From: Streptomyces violaceusniger
GTDB lineage: Bacteria > Actinomycetota > Actinomycetes > Streptomycetales > Streptomycetaceae
Length of the DNA stretch: 64,000 nucleotides
NCBI GenBank assembly: GCA_005405945.1
Contig: BJHW01000001.1
Coordinates: 5,146,001 to 5,210,000, forward strand
Reading direction: 5' to 3'
Position numbers and translations under genes: made by a program. Shown here piece after piece: positions 35,147 to 44,287 of this stretch. The stretch's first letter is position 1, and each line of letters starts with the position of its first letter. The notes beneath the pieces were generated by a model. It ran no database searches and was not told the DNA's origin. It was given only the letters and a program-made list of their open reading frames with translations.

Positions 35147-36526
35147 TCAGGACGCCTTGGCCTTCTCGGCCGGGGCCGCCGGCTTGGCCGCGGTGGCGGC
35201 GCTGACCGGGGAGGCGGCCTCGTAGAACTCCTCGCGGGGGTTCTCGATGGCGCCGAGCGAGACGACCTCGCGCTTGAGGAACATCCCCAGCGTCCAGTCG
35301 GCGAGCACCCGGATCTTGCGGTTGAAGGTCGGCATGGCCATGCCGTGGTAGCCACGGTGCATGTACCAGGCCAGGCGGCCCTTCAGCTTGATCTTCATCT
35401 TGCCGAAGACGATCATCGCGACGCCCTTGTGGAGGCCAAGGCCCGCGACGGCGCCCTTGTTGGCGTGCTTGTAGTCCTTCTGCGGGAAGCCCCGCATGCC
35501 GGAGACCACGTTGTCACCGAGGACCTTGGCCTGGCGCAGCGCGTGCTGGGCGTTCGGCGGGCACCAGGCGCCCTCGCCGGTGGCGAGGTCCGGGACCTGG
35601 GCGTTGTCACCGGCGGCCCAGATGTAGTCGCTGCCCTGGACCTGGAGGGTCGGGGCGGTGTCCACATGGCCGCGCGGGCCGAGCGGGAGGCCGAACCGGG
35701 CCAGCGCCGGGTTGGGCTTGACGCCCGCGGTCCACACGATGGTGCTGGAGTCGACCTCGAGACCGTTCTTGAGGACGACATGGCCGTCGACGCAGGAGTT
35801 CATCGAGGTCTCGAGGTAGACCTCGACACCGCGCTTCTGCAGGTGCTCCAGACCCCACTTGCCCAGCTTCGGGCCCACCTCGGGGAGGATCTTGTCGGCG
35901 GCGTCGACGAGGATGAAGCGCATGTCCTCGCGCTTCACGTTCGGGTAGTACTTGGCCGCGTCGCGGGCCATGTCCTCGACCTCGCCGATGGTCTCCGCGC
36001 CGGCGAAGCCACCGCCGACGAAGACGAAGGTGAGCGCCTTGCGGCGGATCTCCTCGTCCGTGGTGGAGTCGGCCTTGTCGAGCTGCTCGAGGACGTGGTT
36101 GCGCAGGCCGATGGCCTCCTCTATGCCCTTCATACCGATACCGTTCTCGGCGAGACCGGGGATCGGGAAGGTACGGGAGACCGCGCCGAGGGCGACGACC
36201 AGGTAGTCGAAGGGCAGCTCGTACGTCTCGCCGACGAGCGGCTGGATGACGGCGACCTTGCGGTCCTGGTCGATGGTCGACACGCGGCCGGTGAGGACCT
36301 CCGCCTTGGGGAGCACGCGCCGCAGCGGAACCACGACGTGGCGCGGGGAGATGCTGCCGGCCGCAGCTTCGGGGAGGAAGGGCTGGTACGTCATGTACGA
36401 GCGAGGGTCGACGACCGTGACGGTCGCCTCGCCGTACCGCATCTTCTTCAGAATGCGGCGCGCCGCGTACAAGCCAACGTACCCACCGCCTACAACGAGG
36501 ATCCTGGGACGCTCCGTGGTGCTCAT
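35147..36526 (-). CDS. ndh: type II NADH dehydrogenase
   Basis: Single-subunit, non-proton-pumping NADH:menaquinone oxidoreductase on the inner membrane face; 459 aa. FAD site RILVVGGGYVGLYAARR at the N-terminus, MTYQPFLPEAAAGSI, NADH site FVFVGGGFAGAETIGEVEDM (about residue 165), YIWAAGDNAQVPD for FAD, and an amphipathic C-terminal region with an Ala/Lys/Pro tail. ATG 36526 gives the conserved N-terminus; a GTG at 36544 is alternative. Two Rex-type operator sequences lie upstream, as expected for NADH/NAD+-controlled ndh. Confidence 0.94.
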   Translation of the reverse strand: MSTTERPRILVVGGGYVGLYAARRILKKMRYGEATVTVVDPRSYMTYQPFLPEAAAGSISPRHVVVPLRRVLPKAEVLTGRVSTIDQDRKVAVIQPLVGETYELPFDYLVVALGAVSRTFPIPGLAENGIGMKGIEEAIGLRNHVLEQLDKADSTTDEEIRRKALTFVFVGGGFAGAETIGEVEDMARDAAKYYPNVKREDMRFILVDAADKILPEVGPKLGKWGLEHLQKRGVEVYLETSMNSCVDGHVVLKNGLEVDSSTIVWTAGVKPNPALARFGLPLGPRGHVDTAPTLQVQGSDYIWAAGDNAQVPDLATGEGAWCPPNAQHALRQAKVLGDNVVSGMRGFPQKDYKHANKGAVAGLGLHKGVAMIVFGKMKIKLKGRLAWYMHRGYHGMAMPTFNRKIRVLADWTLGMFLKREVVSLGAIENPREEFYEAASPVSAATAAKPAAPAEKAKAS

Positions 36527-36558
36527 GACTCGAGTATCCAGCACCCTTGGGGGTCACC

Positions 36559-36576
36559 TCGTGAGCCCCTTCACAA
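36559..36576. promoter_or_regulatory. Rex-like operator, proximal to ndh
   Basis: TCGTGAG-CCCC-TTCACAA on the plus strand, matching the Rex consensus TTGTGAA-N4-TTCACAA with two mismatches in one half. Centred about 41 bases upstream of the ndh start codon, where it would block transcription. Rex control of ndh is known in S. coelicolor. Confidence 0.7.
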
Positions 36577-36830
36577 GCAAAGTGGGGGTATCTGCTACAC
36601 TCCGCCGCCCCCGTGATCGACACCATAGGCGCACAGGGGAACCGAGGAGCGGATCGAGACGTTCCCACCCCCTCTGAGCAGCACATGCCGTTGAACCCGG
36701 GAGTAGACCACGCGGTCGTCGCAGGGCGGGCGCGGCGGCCCGCCCGGCACGCGATTCGGTCACTCCTTGAACATGGTCACCAAAACCGGCCCCGGACCGC
36801 CCCGATGGGCGGCCACCAGGCAATTTTTTC

Positions 36831-36848
36831 ATGTGAAGGATTTCACGA
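36831..36848. promoter_or_regulatory. second Rex-like operator, distal
   Basis: ATGTGAA-GGAT-TTCACGA, one mismatch per half site to TTGTGAA-N4-TTCACAA. Lies 272 bases from the first site, nearer the ppx 3' end than ndh. Surrounding DNA is A/T-rich (CAATTTTTTC). Confidence 0.55.
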
Positions 36849-36921
36849 ACTCTTTTGGCCGGGGTCGGCGAAAGAGGCCCGCCCGGCCCTTCCGCCGCCG
36901 CTCAGACGATATTCGCCCCGC

Positions 36922-37884
36922 TCAGGCGATGCTCCAGCCGGTGCCGTCGAGGATGTCGTGTTCGCTCACCACGACCTCCTCCGCACCGGTCCTTTCCATG
37001 ATCGCAAGCAGTACGAGGGCGCCCGCGCCGATCACGTCGACCCGGCCCTCGTGCATCGCCCCGATCGCCGCCCGCTCGGCATGCGTCGAGCTCAGCAGCT
37101 TGCCGGCGATCTCGTCGACCCGGCCGACCGGGACCCGGGTGTGGTGGATCGCGACCGGGTCGTACTCCGCCAGGTCCAGGGCGATGGCGCCGATGGTGGT
37201 GACCGAACCGGCCAGCCCCACCAGGGTGTGGCCGCCCACGCCGGGGTGGCAGGCACCGGTGAGGGGCACGCTCTCCTCGACCAGATCCAACGCCCGTTCG
37301 ATATCCGCTTTTATGGCCTGTATCTGACCGGGTGTTGGGGGATCGCTCACTTGACCGTTGACGACCAGATGACGCTCGGTCAGCCGTACGCAGCCGATGT
37401 CCACGCTGCGGGCCGCCCGCACCGTCCGATCGCCGCTGACGAACTCGGTCGAACCGCCGCCGATGTCCACCACCAGGTACGGGCCCGCCAGGTGCTCGTG
37501 CCCGGCCAGCTCCTTGGTGGCGCCCAGGAACGAGAACTCCGCCTCCTGACCACCGGTGATCACCTCGGGCTCGACCCCGAGGATGTCGACCACCCCGCGC
37601 ACGAACTCGCCGCGGTTCTCGGCGTCCCGGGAGGCGGAGGTGGCCACGAAGCGAACGCGCTCGGCGCCCAGCTCGCGGATGACCTCCGCGTACTCGCGGC
37701 AGGCGGCGAAGGTGCGCTCCAGGGCCTCGGGAGCGAGCCGGCCCGTGCGGTCCACACCCTGGCCCAGCCGGACGATCTTCATCCGGCGGTCGAGCTCGAT
37801 CAGCTCCCCGGTGGCCGGATCGGCGTCCGCCACCAGGAGCCGGATCGAGTTGGTGCCGCAGTCCACGGCGGCGACGCGGGTCAT
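36922..37884 (-). CDS. ppx: Ppx/GppA-type exopolyphosphatase
   Basis: 320-aa ASKHA-fold phosphatase acting on polyphosphate and/or pppGpp. Phosphate-1 loop VAAVDCGTNSIRLLVAD, VATSASRDAENR, VITGGQEAEFSFLGA, phosphate-2 loop YLVVDIGGGSTEF and VGLAGSVTTIGA are intact. Short actinobacterial form without the C-terminal HD domain. ATG start overlaps the DUF501 stop by four bases (ATGA). Part of the ftsB-DUF501-ppx operon downstream of eno. Confidence 0.93.
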   Translation of the reverse strand: MTRVAAVDCGTNSIRLLVADADPATGELIELDRRMKIVRLGQGVDRTGRLAPEALERTFAACREYAEVIRELGAERVRFVATSASRDAENRGEFVRGVVDILGVEPEVITGGQEAEFSFLGATKELAGHEHLAGPYLVVDIGGGSTEFVSGDRTVRAARSVDIGCVRLTERHLVVNGQVSDPPTPGQIQAIKADIERALDLVEESVPLTGACHPGVGGHTLVGLAGSVTTIGAIALDLAEYDPVAIHHTRVPVGRVDEIAGKLLSSTHAERAAIGAMHEGRVDVIGAGALVLLAIMERTGAEEVVVSEHDILDGTGWSIA

Positions 37885-38429
37885 GCGCTCTCCTCACGGC
37901 TCGGGTCATCGGTCCCGCAGGGGCTCACACACGGGCCCTTGCGCCACCACTCCGGCAGCATCGCGATCGCCTCGTCCCCGAGCGGATTGACCCCGGGGCC
38001 GGCCGCGAGGGAGTGGGCCACCAGCACGTGCAGGCACTTCACCCGGTCCGGCATCCCGCCCGCGCTGGGGAAGCCACGGAGCACCTCGATGGCGTCGCGG
38101 CGCGCGATGTAGTCCTCATGGGCGGCACGGTAGGCGGCGGCCAGCTCGGGGTCGGTGCCCAGCCGGGCCGTCATCTCCTTCATCACGCCCTCGGCCTCCA
38201 GCGTGCCGATCGCGGACGCGGCGCGCGGACAGGTCAGGTAATAAAGAGTGGGGAAGGGCGTACCGTCCTCGAGCCGCGGCGCGGTCTCCACGACGTCCGG
38301 ATTGCCGCAGGGGCAGCGGTGCGCAATCGCGCGCAGGCCCCGGGGCACGCGGTTCAGCTGCTCCCGTACGGCGTGGATGTCCGCGTCGGTGGGCGCGGTG
38401 GGCTCCGTCTGGGGCGGGGGCGTATCCAT
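37881..38429 (-). CDS. DUF501 domain protein
   Basis: 182-aa conserved actinobacterial protein: VREQLNRVPRGLRAIAHRCPCGNPDVVETAP, FPTLYYLTCPRAASAIGTLEAEGVM, and a metal-like cysteine set (RCPCGNP, TCPR, VKCLHVLVAH). Start taken as ATG 38429. In the raw sequence it reads in one frame with FtsB because of the deletion at 38643-38646, but it is normally a separate gene. Between ftsB and ppx, a conserved actinobacterial order. Biochemical role unknown. Confidence 0.88.
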   Translation of the reverse strand: MDTPPPQTEPTAPTDADIHAVREQLNRVPRGLRAIAHRCPCGNPDVVETAPRLEDGTPFPTLYYLTCPRAASAIGTLEAEGVMKEMTARLGTDPELAAAYRAAHEDYIARRDAIEVLRGFPSAGGMPDRVKCLHVLVAHSLAAGPGVNPLGDEAIAMLPEWWRKGPCVSPCGTDDPSREESA

Positions 38430-38499
38430 GAGTGGGAAAGCTCTTCTTCTTCGTTTCGGTTCGAACGCCGGGTGCGGCCGGCGGCCGGAGCGCGGCGCC

Positions 38500-38981
38500 T
38501 CAGCGGCGCGCGCCGCCCGCCCCCGCCGCGTCCGCCGTGTCCACGGCGTCCCAGAGGTTGGTGTACCAGGGGCGGCCGGCCGCGCCCTGGTCGGTGGAGT
38601 GCTCGGTGAGGCCGGTGCCGTCCACCACGCTGTAGCCGGTCTCCCCGGCATCAGGAAGTGCAGCCGCTCCCGGGCCTGCTGCTCGGTGTAGGCGGGGTCG
38701 CGCAGCCGGGCCTTCCGCTCCCGCAGCTTCTTCACGTCCTCGCGGGCCCGCTGGGCCTCTTGCCGCTGCTTGACGATGTCGGAGCGCTGGGAGATGTACT
38801 GCCGCATCGGATAGGCGAGCGCCACGACGAGGGAGCAGACGACCAGCGCGAGCAGGGCGGCCCGGCCGGTCAGCCGGCCGCGGCGGCGCTTGGTGCGCAC
38901 GCGGTAGACCCGGGCGGCGGCGTGCTCGCCGAGCGCCTTGAGCCTGGTCGCGGTGGAGAACCGTTCCCGATCCGCCGGCAC
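38500..38981 (-). CDS. ftsB: septum formation initiator FtsB/DivIC (apparent frameshift)
   Basis: Small bitopic division protein of the FtsB/DivIC family, about 160 aa. A basic cytoplasmic N-terminus (RVRTKRRRGRLTGR), one membrane segment (AALLALVVCSLVVALAYPM), and a coiled coil (RSDIVKQRQEAQRAREDVKKL). The conserved RDPAYTEQQARERLHFLMPGETGY motif follows. Frame breaks at CCCC 38643-38646; one added G on the coding strand gives PGETGYSVVDGTG and a stop at 38500. GTG 38981 follows GGGGAGG. Directly downstream of eno, the usual arrangement. Confidence 0.9.
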
Positions 38982-39085
38982 GTCGCCTCCCCGGTGATGA
39001 CTTCGCTTGGGTAACGCCGTCGAGCGACGCCGTCCCCGGCCACGGTACGGGACCGCGGCCGGGGACGGGCGTCAGACGTGTCCGC

Positions 39086-40366
39086 TCAGCCCTTGAAGCG
39101 CGGGAAGGCGGAACGGCCCGCGTACACCGCGGCGTCGTCGAGGATCTCCTCGATGCGCAGCAGCTGGTTGTACTTGGCCACCCGCTCGGAGCGGGCCGGG
39201 GCACCGGTCTTGATCTGGCCGCAGTTGGTGGCGACGGCCAGGTCGGCGATGGTGACGTCCTCGGTCTCACCGGAGCGGTGGGACATCATGCACTTGTAGC
39301 CGCTGCGCTGGGCCAGCTCGACCGCGTCGAGGGTCTCGGTCAGCGAACCGATCTGGTTGACCTTGACCAGCAGGGCGTTCGCGGTGTCGCTGTCGATGCC
39401 GCGGGACAGCCGCTCGGGGTTGGTGACGAAGAGGTCGTCGCCGACCAGCTGGACCTTGTCGCCGAGCTGCTCGGTGATGGTCTTCCAGCCGTCCCAGTCC
39501 TCCTCGTTCAGCGGGTCCTCGATGGAGACCAGCGGGTACGCGGCGACCAGTTCGGCGTAGTACGAGGTCATCTCGGCGGCGGAGCGGGACTGGCCCTCGA
39601 ACTGGTACGTGCCGTCCTTGTAGAACTCGGAGGCGGCTACGTCCAGCGCGAGCGCGATGTCCTGGCCCGGCTGGTAGCCGGCCTTCTTGATCGCCTCGAC
39701 GATCAGGTCGAGGGCCTCGCGGTTGGAGCCGAGGTTCGGCGCGAAACCGCCCTCGTCGCCCAGGCCGGTGGACAGGCCGCGCTCCTTCAGCACGGACTTC
39801 AGGGTGTGGTACACCTCGGCGCCCCAGCGCAGGGCCTCGGAGAAGGACTCCGCGCCCACGGGCGCGATCATGAACTCCTGGATGTCCACATTGGAGTCGG
39901 CGTGCGACCCACCGTTGAGGATGTTCATCATCGGCACCGGCAGCAGATGGGCGTTCGGGCCGCCGAGGTAACGGAAGAGGGGGAGGTCGGACGCCTCGGA
40001 GGCGGCGTGCGCGACGGCGAGGGAGACGCCGAGGATCGCGTTGGCACCGAGCGAGGACTTGTCCGGGGTGGCGTCCAGGTCGAACATCGCCTGGTCGATC
40101 AGCCGCTGCTCGGTGGCGTCATAGCCGACCAGCTCGGGGCCGATCTGCTCGATCACGGCGAGGACGGCCTTCTCCACGCCCTTGCCGTTGTAGCGGTTCT
40201 TGTCGCCGTCACGGAGCTCGAGGGCCTCGAAGGCGCCGGTGGAGGCGCCGGACGGCACGGCGGCACGGCCGGTACTGCCGTCGTCGAGGCCAACCTCGAC
40301 CTCGACCGTGGGGTTGCCTCGCGAGTCGAGGATCTCGCGAGCTACGACGACGTCGATGGACGGCAC
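39086..40366 (-). CDS. eno: enolase
   Basis: Phosphopyruvate hydratase (426 aa), glycolysis step 2-phosphoglycerate to PEP. N-terminal AREILDSRGNPTVEVEV, GASTGAFEA, catalytic Glu in GDEGGFAPNL, metal ligand SIEDPLNEEDW, catalytic lysine NALLVKVNQIGSLTET and the loop MMSHRSGETED. GTG 40366 follows AAGGAG; the longer reading from 40489 has no homology in its extension. Start of the eno-ftsB-DUF501-ppx gene order. Confidence 0.97.
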   Translation of the reverse strand: MPSIDVVVAREILDSRGNPTVEVEVGLDDGSTGRAAVPSGASTGAFEALELRDGDKNRYNGKGVEKAVLAVIEQIGPELVGYDATEQRLIDQAMFDLDATPDKSSLGANAILGVSLAVAHAASEASDLPLFRYLGGPNAHLLPVPMMNILNGGSHADSNVDIQEFMIAPVGAESFSEALRWGAEVYHTLKSVLKERGLSTGLGDEGGFAPNLGSNREALDLIVEAIKKAGYQPGQDIALALDVAASEFYKDGTYQFEGQSRSAAEMTSYYAELVAAYPLVSIEDPLNEEDWDGWKTITEQLGDKVQLVGDDLFVTNPERLSRGIDSDTANALLVKVNQIGSLTETLDAVELAQRSGYKCMMSHRSGETEDVTIADLAVATNCGQIKTGAPARSERVAKYNQLLRIEEILDDAAVYAGRSAFPRFKG

Positions 40367-40697
40367 GAGGTTCTCCTTCGTATGGGTCTGCGGTAGCAGC
40401 ACGAGCCTAACGGGCCGGGAGGGCTGCGCCCCGCGTTCGCCCGCCCCACGAGACAGGGGCGTGACACAAAAAGCCAGATTCTGGATCAAAAATCCAGATT
40501 CTTGTGCATGGGGAAAGCCCCGGCAGGGCGCGCCATAGTGGGCGGCACGCCCGGCCGGGGCTCGTTCTCGGGGCCGGCCTCAGGAGAGGTCCCTGGGGGG
40601 GGAGTCCTCAGGCCGGGGCCGTGTCCGTGGCCATGACCGAGGCCGTGGCCGAGGCCTAGGCCGTGGCCGAGGCCTAGGCCGTGGCCGTGGCCGTGGC
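40367..40697. other. intergenic region between eno and rpfA: hairpins and short tandem repeats
   Basis: Contains TTCTGGAT-CAAAA-ATCCAGA (40474-40494), a long hairpin AGCCCCGGC/GCCGGGGCT (40516-40562) likely terminating the rpf gene, and a perfect 18-base duplication at 40641-40676 continued by GGCCGT hexamers to 40697. The eno promoter must lie in the left part. Confidence 0.55.
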
Positions 40698-41396
40698 TCA
40701 GCGGAGGTGCAGCTGCTGGCCCGGGAAGATCAGGTCGGCCTGCTCCACGATGTCCTTGTTCAGCTCGAAGAGCTTCTTCCAGCCGCCCTTGACGTCGTGG
40801 GCCTTGGCGATCTTGCCGAGGGTGTCGCCGGACTTGACCTTGTACTCGCCGTCACCCTTCTTGATCGGGCCACGGGTCTGCTGCCGCGCGGCGTGCTCGG
40901 GCGCGGTGTGCGGCTGCGCCTTGGGCTGCGCCTTCGGCTGGGTCGGCTGGGCGGCCGGGGCCGACTTGGTGGTCGCCGAGGACTGGCTCTGCGAGCCGGA
41001 GGGCGCGGACGGGGCGGACGGGCTGCCGCCGGAGGTCAGACCCTTGCCGCAGACCGGCCAGGCGCCCTTGCCCTGGCTGCCCAGGACCTTCTCGGCGATC
41101 TGGATCTGCTGGGCCTTGCTGGCCTTGTCCGCGGTGGAGGCGTAGGCCGTGCCGCCGTAGGCGGCCCAGGTGGAGCTCGAGAACTGCAGGCCGCCGTAGT
41201 AGCCGTTGCCGGTGTTGATCGACCAGTTGCCACCGGACTCGCACTGCGCGACCTGGTCCCACTGGGAGGTGGTGGCCGCGGAGGCGGAGGTCGCCCCGAT
41301 GAGCGGCGCCGCCACGGCGGCGCCGGCGAGACCGGTGAGCGCGGCGATACGGGTGGCCTTGGAGGGGCGGCGGTGCTTCCCGTTGGACTTGAGCAT
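40698..41396 (-). CDS. rpfA: resuscitation-promoting-factor-type muralytic enzyme with LysM (RpfA-like)
   Basis: Secreted cell-wall hydrolase, 232 aa. Signal peptide (RIAALTGLAGAAVAAPLIGATSASA) then an Rpf/transglycosylase-like domain: WDQVAQCESGGNWSINTGNGYYGGLQ with the catalytic glutamate and a cysteine pair to PVCGKGL. A Ser/Pro/Gln linker is followed by a C-terminal LysM (YKVKSGDTLGKIAKAHDV...FPGQQLHL) for peptidoglycan binding. ATG 41396 (MLKSNGKHRRP). Preceded by a ydaO c-di-AMP riboswitch, as known for streptomycete rpfA, which links spore germination to c-di-AMP. Confidence 0.93.
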   Translation of the reverse strand: MLKSNGKHRRPSKATRIAALTGLAGAAVAAPLIGATSASAATTSQWDQVAQCESGGNWSINTGNGYYGGLQFSSSTWAAYGGTAYASTADKASKAQQIQIAEKVLGSQGKGAWPVCGKGLTSGGSPSAPSAPSGSQSQSSATTKSAPAAQPTQPKAQPKAQPHTAPEHAARQQTRGPIKKGDGEYKVKSGDTLGKIAKAHDVKGGWKKLFELNKDIVEQADLIFPGQQLHLR

Positions 41397-41413
41397 TTTG
41401 GTTCGTTTCCTCA

Positions 41414-41602
41414 CCGACGCCTACGAGGTGAGCTGTCGGGTTCGGACGTGAGTTGCCCGGCCGGTCGCGATGGTCGCTCCCGGCTTCACCCCTAGCCGAC
41501 GAGCCCGTTTCCACAGGCCATTCGGCACCTACCTTGGGTCCCCCGCTCCTGCCTTCGGCGCTGACGCGTCGGTTCCCCCCGACCGCCGGCAGGATTCGGC
41601 GT
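41414..41602 (-). promoter_or_regulatory. ydaO-yuaA cyclic di-AMP riboswitch upstream of rpfA
   Basis: On the minus strand the leader contains the conserved ydaO blocks in order: CGCCGAATCCTGCC, GGGGGAACCGACG, AGCGGGGGACCCAAGGT, TAGGGGTGAAGCCGG, and the 3' block CCCGACAGCTCACCTCGTAG. Order, spacing and the terminal GCTCACCTCGTAGGCGT match the class. The aptamer ends about 18 bases before the rpfA start codon. Confidence 0.92.
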
Positions 41603-41823
41603 GACGATCGACGGTGCCCGCGGTGGCGAGCGGAAAGACGTTAAACACACCTTCCAAGAAGGTTCAAACACCCCAAGGGCAGTGAATGGGGCTGTAATTG
41701 ATCTCACCCGGCCCACATCCGCGCAGGTGGGGCCGGGTGAGGAGGGATCGGACACGAGGTGCGGCCCGGAAAATGTGACGAGATGTATGTCTCACCGGGT
41801 CCAGATCGGGCAATTCCCCCGAA
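41603..41823. promoter_or_regulatory. rpfA promoter region and 3' flank of the second rpf gene
   Basis: A/T-richer stretch (AACACACCTTCCAAGAAGGTTC, inverted repeat CCTTCCAAGAAGG at 41650-41662) upstream of the riboswitch. A hairpin-like CCCGGCCCAC/GTGGGGCCGGGTG pairing at 41708-41738 may terminate an upstream transcript or the second rpf gene. No gene. Confidence 0.4.
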
Positions 41824-42824
41824 TCACTGCTCCCTGATGGTGAGGTCAAGTCGCTGACCAGGGATGATCAGATCGGGGTCGGTTCCGATGAGGTCCTCGT
41901 TGGATTCGTAGAGCCCTTTCCAACCCCGGGCCACATTCTGGTGTTCGGCGATCCCTGACAGGCTGTCACCGCGGCGAACAGTGTAAGCGTCGCCCGTGGC
42001 GCTCTCGTCGCGGTCCGACGCGCCGCGCGAGGCATGGCGCCCGGAGGGCCGTGCGCTCCCCGCGTCGCCGTCGTCGGCCCGCTCCCCGGCGTCCGGGTCG
42101 CCGCGGTGGCGGCCGGAGGGCGCGGGGTCGGCGGAGGGGTCCGCCGAGGGAGTCCGGGAGCCGTCCGACGCCGAGGGGGTGTCCGAGCCCGAGGGGCCCT
42201 CCGACGCCGGGTCGTCCGACGCGGAGCCGTCCAGACCGTCGGGGGACTTGGAGGTGTGGGGCGCCTCCGGATCCTCGGCCGACCCGGACGCGTCCGGCGC
42301 GTCCGGCTTGTCGGCGCTGCCGGACGCCCCCGACCGGTCCGCGTCCGAGGAGGAGCCGTCCCGCTCCCGGTCCCCCGGGTCGCCCCCGTCGCGGCCCGCC
42401 CCCGGGTCCGGGGTGACCGTGCCGCCGGGGTCCACATCGGGGGCGCCGCCGCCGTCGGTGAGCCCGGCGCCCAGCGCACAGCTCGGCCAGGCGTCGGGGC
42501 CGCGGTCGCCGAGGATCGCCTCGGCGACGGATATCTGCTGGGAGCGGCTGGCGAGGTCGGGGCGCGGGGCGTACTCCGTGCCGCCGTACTTCTTCCACAT
42601 GTCGAGGGTCAGCTGGAGCCCGCCGTAGAAGCCGTTGCCCTCGTTGGCGCTCCACATACCGCCGCTCTCGCACTCGGCGACGCGATCCCATGTGGTGGTC
42701 TGGGCGGCCTGTGCGCCGGCCGCCCCGAAGAGGGGCATGGCGAGGCCCGCCCCCGTGACCCCGCCGCCACGATGATGGCCGGGGCCTGACGGGGGCGACG
42801 GTGTCGACCATTACCGGAACGCAT
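41824..42824 (-). CDS. second Rpf-type enzyme with long acidic linker and LysM (apparent frameshift)
   Basis: Secreted paralogue of the neighbouring Rpf enzyme, about 333 aa. Signal peptide starts MRSGNGRHRRPRQAPAIIV; the frame breaks at 42760-42763 and one added G gives AAGVTGAGLAMPLFGAAGAQAAQ. The catalytic domain WDRVAECESGGMWSANEGNGFYGGLQ has the conserved glutamate. A roughly 130-residue Asp/Ser/Gly/Pro-rich linker precedes a C-terminal LysM (YTVRRGDSLSGIAEHQNV...IIPGQRLDL). ATG 42824 follows AGGAGAGG. Unlike its neighbour, no riboswitch is visible upstream. Confidence 0.87.
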
Positions 42825-43010
42825 GCGATTGACCTCTCCTATGGCGCTATCGCGCTACGGCGACAAGGTTTGCCGGTGAACATAGCGAGGGCACTCGATC
42901 ATCACAAGGCGATGTATCCCAGGTCACGCCAAGGTCACACGGCTGATTATTCGTCACGTATGTCCGGCCGTACGGGCCTTGGGGGCCTCGGCCGCCGGTC
43001 TCCTCAGGTC

Positions 43011-44287
43011 TCAGTCGTCCGCGGAATTCCAGGTCACCGGGAGCGTGCGCAGCCCGCGCATGATGAGCCCGCCGCGCCACCGCAGATCGTCCGGATCCAG
43101 CGCGAGCCGCAGCCCGGGCAGCCGCCGCAGCAGGGTGGCGATCGCGGTCTGGGCCTCCAGCCGGGCCAGCGGGGCGCCCAGACAGTAATGGATGCCGTGG
43201 CCGTAGCCGAGGTGCTGGTTGTCCCGGCGGGTGAGATCGAGCACGTCCGGCTCCGCGAACCGCTCGGGGTCCCGGTCGGCCGCGGCGAGCACCACCAGCA
43301 CCGGCTCCCCCTCGGCGATGCGCTGCCCGGCGAGGGTGAGCGGCTCGGTGGCGAACCGCCAGGTGGCGATCTCCACGGGTCCGTCGTAGCGGAGCAGTTC
43401 CTCGACCCCGGCGGCGAGCAGCCGCTCGTCCCCTTCTTCCAGGGCCCGCTGCATGAGGGCGCGCTGCTCCGGATGGCGCAGCAGCGCGTAGACGCCGTTG
43501 CCGATGAGATTGACGGTCGTCTCGAAGCCGGCGAAGAGAAGGATGAAGGCCATGGCCGCGGCCTCGTTCTCGGTGAGGTGCTCCCCGTGGTCGCTGGCCC
43601 GGATCAGCCCCGAGATCAGGTCCTCCCCGTCCTCTTCTTCCGCGCGCTCCGCGAGCTCCAGGCGCTTGCGGTGGATCAGCTCGCCCAGATACGCGCGGAT
43701 CCTCTTCACGGCGCGGGCCACTCCGCCGCGCGGGCCCCCGCCGTGCCGGATCATCGCGCCCGCCCAGTCCCGGAAGTCGTCCTGGTCCTCGCGCGGCACC
43801 CCGAGCAGATCGCAGATGGCGTAAATAGGGAGGGGGAAGGCGAACTCATGGATGAGGTCCGCCTCTCCTCTCTCTTCGAAGGCGTCGATGAGCTGATCGG
43901 TGAGGGTCCGCACCCGGGGGCGAACGCGGCCACCCGGCGCGGAGTGAACGCCTTCGACACCAGCCGCCGCAGCCGGGTGTGGTCGGGAGGGTCGATATTG
44001 AGCAGATGTGTCATCAGCTCGGCGCGCCGCTCCCCCGGGATGCCCACCTTGCCCTTGGCATGGGCCGCCGCGCTGTGCAGCTGGGGGTTCTTCGACAGGC
44101 GGGGATCGGCCAGCGCCCTCCTGGCGTCGGCGTAACGGGTCACCAGCCAGGCGTCCACACCACTGGGCAGCGTGGTCCGGTGCACCGGGGCGTGTTCGCG
44201 TAGCCAGGCGTACGCGGGGTAAGGATCGCTGGCGAACTCCCAGGTGAAGAGGGTGGGAGCGGAGCTGTCACGGGGCTGTTCCGACAC
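43011..44287 (-). CDS. cytochrome P450 (apparent frameshift)
   Basis: Complete bacterial class I P450, about 425 aa after repair. I-helix ILLFAGFETTVNLIGNG with the acid-Thr pair, K-helix EELLRYDGP (ExxR), and heme loop LGYGHGIHYCLGAPLARLE with the axial cysteine. Frame breaks in the G run 43916-43920; one added C on the coding strand gives VAAFAPRVRTLTDQLIDAF. I take GTG 44287 as start; the reading could extend to 44392, but that extension is low-GC and has three TTA codons, so it is probably leader DNA. Sequence style suggests the CYP105/107 range. Divergent from the conservon 650 bases away. Confidence 0.87.
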
